Shown here: one piece after another, positions 58,967 through 64,000 of the stretch
Layout of the letters: every line of letters starts with the position of its first letter
How positions within the stretch are numbered: the first letter of the stretch is position 1
Assembly: GCA_009841235.1 (NCBI GenBank)
Contig: VXMH01000024.1
Span: forward strand, 1 to 64,000
Reading direction: 5' to 3'
Origin: Caldilineaceae bacterium SB0661_bin_32
GTDB taxonomy: Bacteria; Chloroflexota; Anaerolineae; Caldilineales; Caldilineaceae
Length of the DNA: 64,000 nucleotides
Program-made: the position numbers and the translations under genes
Notes under the pieces: model-generated
Seen by the model: only the letters and a program-made list of their open reading frames with translations
The model's database searches: none
What the model was told of the DNA's origin: nothing

Positions 58967-59965
58967 TTGCCCAAAAGCCTTCCCAACCTTTCAGTCACTT
59001 TTCTGGACCGCGAACTGCCCTCGCCGCTCGTGCTGGCCAGCGGCATCTGGGGCACCACCGTCAGCCTGCTCGAACGCGCTGCCGCAGAAGGCTGCGGCGC
59101 CGTCACAGCCAAGAGCTGCGGCCCTGAGCCGCGCGCAGGCCACGTCAACCCCTCCTGCATCGACTGGGGCGGCGGCCTCCTCAATGCGATCGGTCTGGCG
59201 AACCCGGGCGTCGACGAGGAAGTCGGGCTGCTCCGGGAGGCGAAAGCGCGCCTCCAGCCGCGCGGCGTCGCCGTCATCGCCAGTATCTTTGCCGGGACAG
59301 CCGCCGAATTCGGTGACGTCGCCCGCCGCGTCGCTGACGCTCAACCCGATTTTATTGAAGTCAACATCTCCTGCCCCAACGTTGAGGACAGCTTCGGCGA
59401 ACCCTTCGCCGCCAGCGCCGACGCCAGCGCCGCCGTAACCGGTTACGTAAAGCAGGCCGTCGCAGGGCGGGCGATCCCCGTCATCGTCAAACTGGCCCCC
59501 AACGTTCCCAGCGTCGGCCGCATCGCCCAGGCCGCGGTCCACGCCGGCGCCGACGCCCTCTGCGCCATCAACACGATGCCCGGTCTCGTCATCGACCCCA
59601 TCAGCGGCCAGCCCGTGCTCGCCAATCGCAGCGGCGGCATCAGCGGCCCCGCCCTCAAGCCGATCGCCCTCAAGGCCGTCTACGACACCCGCAAAGCCTG
59701 CCCCCACACACCGATCATCGGCACCGGCGGCGTCAGCAACGGCCAGGACGCCGTCGAAATGCTCATGGCCGGCGCCACCGTCGTCGGCGTCGGCAGCGCA
59801 ATCTACCAGCGCGGCCCGGACGCCATCCGCCTTATCCGCGCCGAGCTCCAACAGTGGATGGCCGAACAAAACATAGCCCGCATCGCCGACCTCCAGGACC
59901 GCGCCCACAGCGAGCCCCTCTACGCAACATCACCCTCCACGCCGCCCGCGCCCTCCGCTGCATAA
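58967..59965 (+). CDS. pyrD: Dihydroorotate dehydrogenase, class 1
   Basis: [127 protein letters not shown] start as in the ORF track. Confidence 0.95.
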   Translation: MPKSLPNLSVTFLDRELPSPLVLASGIWGTTVSLLERAAAEGCGAVTAKSCGPEPRAGHVNPSCIDWGGGLLNAIGLANPGVDEEVGLLREAKARLQPRGVAVIASIFAGTAAEFGDVARRVADAQPDFIEVNISCPNVEDSFGEPFAASADASAAVTGYVKQAVAGRAIPVIVKLAPNVPSVGRIAQAAVHAGADALCAINTMPGLVIDPISGQPVLANRSGGISGPALKPIALKAVYDTRKACPHTPIIGTGGVSNGQDAVEMLMAGATVVGVGSAIYQRGPDAIRLIRAELQQWMAEQNIARIADLQDRAHSEPLYATSPSTPPAPSAA

Positions 59966-60009
59966 GCCGGGCAGCGCGCCCCCCCGGACCGCACCTGGGG
60001 GCCCACGCC

Positions 60010-61095
60010 TCACAAGATCAGCATCGCATCACCGAAGCTGTAAAACCGGTAGCCCTCCGCCTTTGCCTCTTCATACGTCCGCAACAGCATCTGCCGGCCG
60101 GCGTCAAGGTCCTCCGGGCGCCCTTGGCCCACAAACGCGCTCACCAGCATCAGCAGCGATGACCGCGGCAGATGAAAATTTGTCAGCAGCGCATCCACCG
60201 CCCGGAAACGGTAACCGGGATAGATGAACAGATCGACCTCGCCCGTGAAGGGGACAACCGTCTCCCGCCCCCGGGCCGGCTCGTTACCATCAACACGCCG
60301 GGCAGTTGTGGCGCAGTATTCCAGCACGCGCGTCGAAGTGGTGCCCACCGCAAATACGCGCCCTCCCTGCTCCCCGACCGCATTGACTGCCCCCGCCGAC
60401 GCCACCGTCAGCTCCGCCCACTCCCTGTGAATCCGATGGTCGGCCACCCGCTCCGCCGTGACCGGCCCGAACGTGTCCAGCCCCACGTGCAGCGTGATCG
60501 TCTCCCACCCCACGCCCGAGTCCTTCAATCTCGCCAACAGCTCCGGCGTGAAATGCAGGCCCGCCGTCGGCGCCGCAACGCTTCCATCCGTTCGGCTGTA
60601 AACAGTCTGATAACGCCCTCCGTCTCCGGCGAAGTCGGTGATATATGGCGGCAATGGCAACTCGCCCAGCTCTTCAAGAATCCCCCCAATTGCCATCGAA
60701 AAATGCGCCCTGCGCTGTCCTCCATGGCCCTCTGAGACAATCTCCACCTCAACTGGACCGCCATCCAGTTCCACCCTGGCGCCCGCGCGCAGACCCCTCC
60801 CCCGCACCAGGCAGCTCCACGTCCGGCCCTCTTCATCCAGCCGGCGCAGCAGGAAGATCTCCACCGCCCCGCCCGTGGCCTTATGCGCCCGCAGCCGCGC
60901 CGGTACGACGCGGCTGTCATTCGCCACCAACAGGTCCCCGCGCCGCAGGAACGCGCCGATCTCGCTGAAACGACAATGTTCGATTCGCCCCGACGCCCGG
61001 TCCAGCACCAATAGCCGGCTGCTGTCCCGCGGTTCGGCCGCGTGCTGAGCGATGAAGCTCTTGGGAAGTTCGTAGTCGAATAGATCGGTTCTCAT
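60010..61095 (-). CDS. queA: S-adenosylmethionine:tRNA ribosyltransferase-isomerase
   Basis: MRTDLFDYELPKSFIAQHAAEPRDSSRLLVLDRASG, ADHRIHREWAELT, AVGTTSTRVLEYCA, DLFIYPGYRFRAVDALLTNFHLPRSSLLMLVSAFVG. Confidence 0.96.
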   Translation of the reverse strand: MRTDLFDYELPKSFIAQHAAEPRDSSRLLVLDRASGRIEHCRFSEIGAFLRRGDLLVANDSRVVPARLRAHKATGGAVEIFLLRRLDEEGRTWSCLVRGRGLRAGARVELDGGPVEVEIVSEGHGGQRRAHFSMAIGGILEELGELPLPPYITDFAGDGGRYQTVYSRTDGSVAAPTAGLHFTPELLARLKDSGVGWETITLHVGLDTFGPVTAERVADHRIHREWAELTVASAGAVNAVGEQGGRVFAVGTTSTRVLEYCATTARRVDGNEPARGRETVVPFTGEVDLFIYPGYRFRAVDALLTNFHLPRSSLLMLVSAFVGQGRPEDLDAGRQMLLRTYEEAKAEGYRFYSFGDAMLIL

Positions 61096-61348
61096 CTGTA
61101 TTCTGCATTTCGCCTGGTGTGCGGCCGGTCCATGGTCTGCGAAAAAGGGGAGGCTGCACTGATCCAGCCGCGATTTCACTTGGTTTTAACACAGGTGTTA
61201 GAATCGAGGAAGCGCCGGGCTGACCGCAACAAACCGCGGCACAAAGGCGCATCGAACCTCCGAACCCCTGGAAACAGTTCGGTCGCAGCATCCAATCCTT
61301 CCATCCAGCCCAAAGCAATGCCAAGTGAAACGCAATAGACGGAAGCCC

Positions 61349-63877
61349 ATGAACCTCACAACAGTGATATTGGCCGTCGCCCTTCTCTTCGTCATCGTTC
61401 TGCTTGGCGGCGGGCTCATCGTCTACATCTACTGGTGGCTCGTCCAGCGGCCCGCCCCCCAGCTTGAAGGCGAGCTGGACCTCCCCGAGCTGGACGCGGC
61501 CGTCGAAATCCTCCGCGACCAGCACGGCATCCCCCATATCTACGCCCAAACCGAAGCCGACCTCTGGCGCGCCCAGGGCTTTACCCACGCGCAGGACCGC
61601 CTCTGGCAGATGGAGCTCAACCGCCGCGTCGCCCAAGGCCGCCTCGCCGAGCTCTTCGGCGCCCCCGCCCTCGACGTCGATCGCTTCAGCCGCATCGTCG
61701 GCTTCCAGCGCGCCGCCCAGGCCGAACTGGACGCCCTCGACGAAGCCACGATCGCCATCATGCGCCACTACTGCCAGGGCGTCAACGCCTATATCCGCAG
61801 CCGCAAGGGCAGACTGGCCGCCGAATTCAACCTGCTCCGCCGCCAGCCCGAAGCGTGGTCGTCCGTCGACATCCTGGCCTTTGGCAAGATGATGGCCTGG
61901 AGCCTGAGCGTCAACTGGGAAAGTGAACTGGTCCGGCTGCAGCTCGCCGCCAAACTGGACCCGACCCTCGCCGCCGGTCTGGAGCCGGACTATCCCAACA
62001 TCAACCCGACCGTGTCCGAGGGCGCCGGCAGCGAGGCGTCGATGCGCCTGCTCCACACCGCCGGCCTCATACTGAACGAATACGAACAGCTGAAGGGCTG
62101 GTTTGGCGTCGCGGCGCCGGAGTTCGGGCAGGGAAGCAACGCCTGGGCCGTCTCGGCAGAAAAATCCGCCACCGGGCGTCCGGTTCTCTGTAACGATCCC
62201 CACCTGGTCATGACAATGCCCGGCACATGGTACGAGATGCACCTCTCATGCCCGCCGCCTCCCGACAGCGCAGAGCCCGGCATCCACGTCAGCGGCGCCT
62301 CCTTCGCCGGCGCGCCCGGCATCATCATCGGCCACAACGAACAGATCGCCTGGGGCCTGACCAACGCCTTCCCCGACGTCCAGGACCTCTTCATCGAGCG
62401 CCCCCATCCCGATAACGGAAACGGCCGCCCGCCCCGCTTCGAGTACAAGGGCGAATGGGAAGAGGCCGCCGTCCTGCGCGAAGAGATCCATCTGCGCAAC
62501 CGCGCCCGCCCCCACGTGGAAGAGGTCATAGTCACCCGCCACGGCCCCATCCTCACCGGAATTCTCAAGCCGGACGGCCCCGATTCCGCCTTCCCCGACG
62601 AACCCGTGCTGACCGCCGCGCCCCTGGCTCTCCGCTGGATCGGCCACGACCCGGGAACCGTGATGCGCTCGGTCCTGCGCCTCAACCGCGCCCAGAACTG
62701 GCAGGAGTTCAACGCCGTCCTCGCCGACTGGAGCGCGCCCTCCCAGGTCTTCGCCTACGCCGATCGCGAAGGCAACATCGCCTACCGCCTCGCCGGCGCC
62801 GTCCCGGTTCGACGCAACGGCAACGGCCTCGTCCCCGTGCCCGGCTGGAGCGGAGAGTACGAATGGGACGGCCTGATCCCCGACGACGAGCTGCCCCGGC
62901 TCCTGAATCCCCCCAGTGGCCTCATCGTGACCGCCAACAACAAGGTAGCCGGCGACGACTACCCCTACGTCCTCAGCTTCGAGACCATGCCCGGCTGGCG
63001 CGCCCGCCGCATCGAAGAGATGCTGGCCGCGAAAAGGCAGCTGACCCTGCGCGACATGGAGCAGATCCAGCTCGACGAGACCAGCCTCTACGCCAAAGAG
63101 CTGACCCCGTTGCTGACCGGCCACCTGAGCGAAGACCCCTACGTGCGCGTCGCCGTCAACATGCTGCAGGACTGGGGCTATCGCATGGACCAGGAAAGCC
63201 CCGCCGCCCTAGTCTTCCACTATACCCTCCTCCATTTGCTCGACCTGACCTTCGGCCAGAAGCTGGGCGCGACCGCGCCCGCTTTCCTCGGTAAAGGCAG
63301 CAGCCCCGTCTTTCTCATCAACGGCTTCATGCTCCGCGCCCAGACGAAACTGCTCGAGCTCCTGCAAAACGAAGAAGATTCTCCCTGGTATGCCGACGCC
63401 GCCACCGGCCGCCGCAGAACCAGGGAAGAGCTGGTCGAGACCGCCCTCCAGCTCTCTGTCCACCGCCTGCGCCGCGAGGTCAACCCCACCCCCCGCAAGT
63501 GGGCATGGGGCCGCATGCACCAGATCCGCTACAGTCACACACTCGGCCGCGCGCCCATCCTCGGCTGGCTCTTCAACCGCGGGCCCTATCCCATCGGCGG
63601 CGACGGCACCACCCCCAACCAGACCGGCTTCATGTCCGAGCTGCCCCCGGGCCTCGTCCAGGTCCAGGCCGCCTACCGCCAGATCTTCGACGTCGGCAAC
63701 TGGGACGCCGCCCAAAGCGTCACCGCCAGCGGCCAGTCGGGCCATCCCATCAGCCGCAACTATGCCGACCAGATCCCCATGTGGCTGGAAGGGGCCTATC
63801 ACAGTATGCCCTGGAGCCGCGCCGCCGTCGAAAAGAGCGCCCGCCGCCGTCTCGTCCTCAAGAGCGGCGGTCGCTGA
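61349..63877 (+). CDS. Penicillin acylase family protein (Ntn hydrolase, S45-like)
   Basis: VEILRDQHGIPHIYAQTEADLWRAQGFTHAQDRLWQMELNRR; GQGSNAWAVSAEKSATGRPVLCNDPHL (Ser at the autocleavage position). Confidence 0.95.
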   Translation: MNLTTVILAVALLFVIVLLGGGLIVYIYWWLVQRPAPQLEGELDLPELDAAVEILRDQHGIPHIYAQTEADLWRAQGFTHAQDRLWQMELNRRVAQGRLAELFGAPALDVDRFSRIVGFQRAAQAELDALDEATIAIMRHYCQGVNAYIRSRKGRLAAEFNLLRRQPEAWSSVDILAFGKMMAWSLSVNWESELVRLQLAAKLDPTLAAGLEPDYPNINPTVSEGAGSEASMRLLHTAGLILNEYEQLKGWFGVAAPEFGQGSNAWAVSAEKSATGRPVLCNDPHLVMTMPGTWYEMHLSCPPPPDSAEPGIHVSGASFAGAPGIIIGHNEQIAWGLTNAFPDVQDLFIERPHPDNGNGRPPRFEYKGEWEEAAVLREEIHLRNRARPHVEEVIVTRHGPILTGILKPDGPDSAFPDEPVLTAAPLALRWIGHDPGTVMRSVLRLNRAQNWQEFNAVLADWSAPSQVFAYADREGNIAYRLAGAVPVRRNGNGLVPVPGWSGEYEWDGLIPDDELPRLLNPPSGLIVTANNKVAGDDYPYVLSFETMPGWRARRIEEMLAAKRQLTLRDMEQIQLDETSLYAKELTPLLTGHLSEDPYVRVAVNMLQDWGYRMDQESPAALVFHYTLLHLLDLTFGQKLGATAPAFLGKGSSPVFLINGFMLRAQTKLLELLQNEEDSPWYADAATGRRRTREELVETALQLSVHRLRREVNPTPRKWAWGRMHQIRYSHTLGRAPILGWLFNRGPYPIGGDGTTPNQTGFMSELPPGLVQVQAAYRQIFDVGNWDAAQSVTASGQSGHPISRNYADQIPMWLEGAYHSMPWSRAAVEKSARRRLVLKSGGR

Positions 63878-63923
63878 TCGCGACGCAACCGGCTACCTGG
63901 ACGCCTGCAACCGGCACGACTCC

Positions 63924-64000
63924 GTGAACCCCTCCTCCTACCGCGGCTACCTCTACGCCCTCATCGCCTTCGGGACCTGGGGCTTCCTGCCCGTCTACTG
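63924..64000 (+). CDS. 5' end of an EamA/RarD-like transporter (truncated by the window)
   Basis: GTG start, VNPSSYRGYLYALIAFGTWGFLPVY, resembling the RarD first TM. Confidence 0.6.
   Translation, partial: MNPSSYRGYLYALIAFGTWGFLPVY

Noticed and set aside
60917-62242. 441-aa minus-strand ORF
   Set aside because: Overlaps the penicillin acylase and queA starts; no coherent domain, shadow ORF.
1-64000. Search for a defence island, prophage, integrase, transposase or rRNA
   Set aside because: No Cas, RM methylase/endonuclease pair, toxin-antitoxin pair, phage structural gene, IS transposase or rRNA motif was recognised in the ORF track or sequence.

Overview
The window is gene-dense, high-GC bacterial DNA, probably from an uncultured Chloroflexota-type bacterium; the taxonomy is inferred from gene style only. 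I support about 54 protein genes, one tRNA-Arg(TCT), and several RNA-level or repeat features. Main blocks: (1) a minus-strand myo-inositol catabolism locus at about 10.3-23.0 kb, with iolB, iolC, iolE-like, SDR, iolD, mmsA/iolA, iolG and three further Gfo/Idh/MocA dehydrogenases, plus an embedded Uma2-family nuclease-like gene; (2) core metabolism and repair genes, including a double-length 6-phosphofructokinase with eukaryote-like architecture, RsgA, a UvrD/PcrA helicase, a CarD regulator and QueA; (3) a plus-strand catabolic/transport island at about 48.5-57.3 kb, with a PhyH-type dioxygenase, a Cys-type sulfatase, two paralogous Tat-lipoprotein solute-binding proteins, two LplB/LplC-type permeases and a DapA/NanA-family lyase; (4) a pyrimidine block with a pyrF-pyrE fusion followed by pyrD. 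The observations most worth a second look are: the tandem 6-phosphofructokinase (29478-31757), whose N-half keeps the catalytic motifs and whose C-half has lost them; an AI-2E permease/phosphomannose isomerase ORF fusion (41149-43386); a 23-aa leader peptide ending Cys-Cys-stop followed by an intrinsic terminator (263-395); long perfect hairpins between the transporter genes; and a long structured leader upstream of carD. No CRISPR array, prophage, transposase or rRNA was recognised. I did not find a clear candidate for a wholly new multi-gene defence or mobile system.
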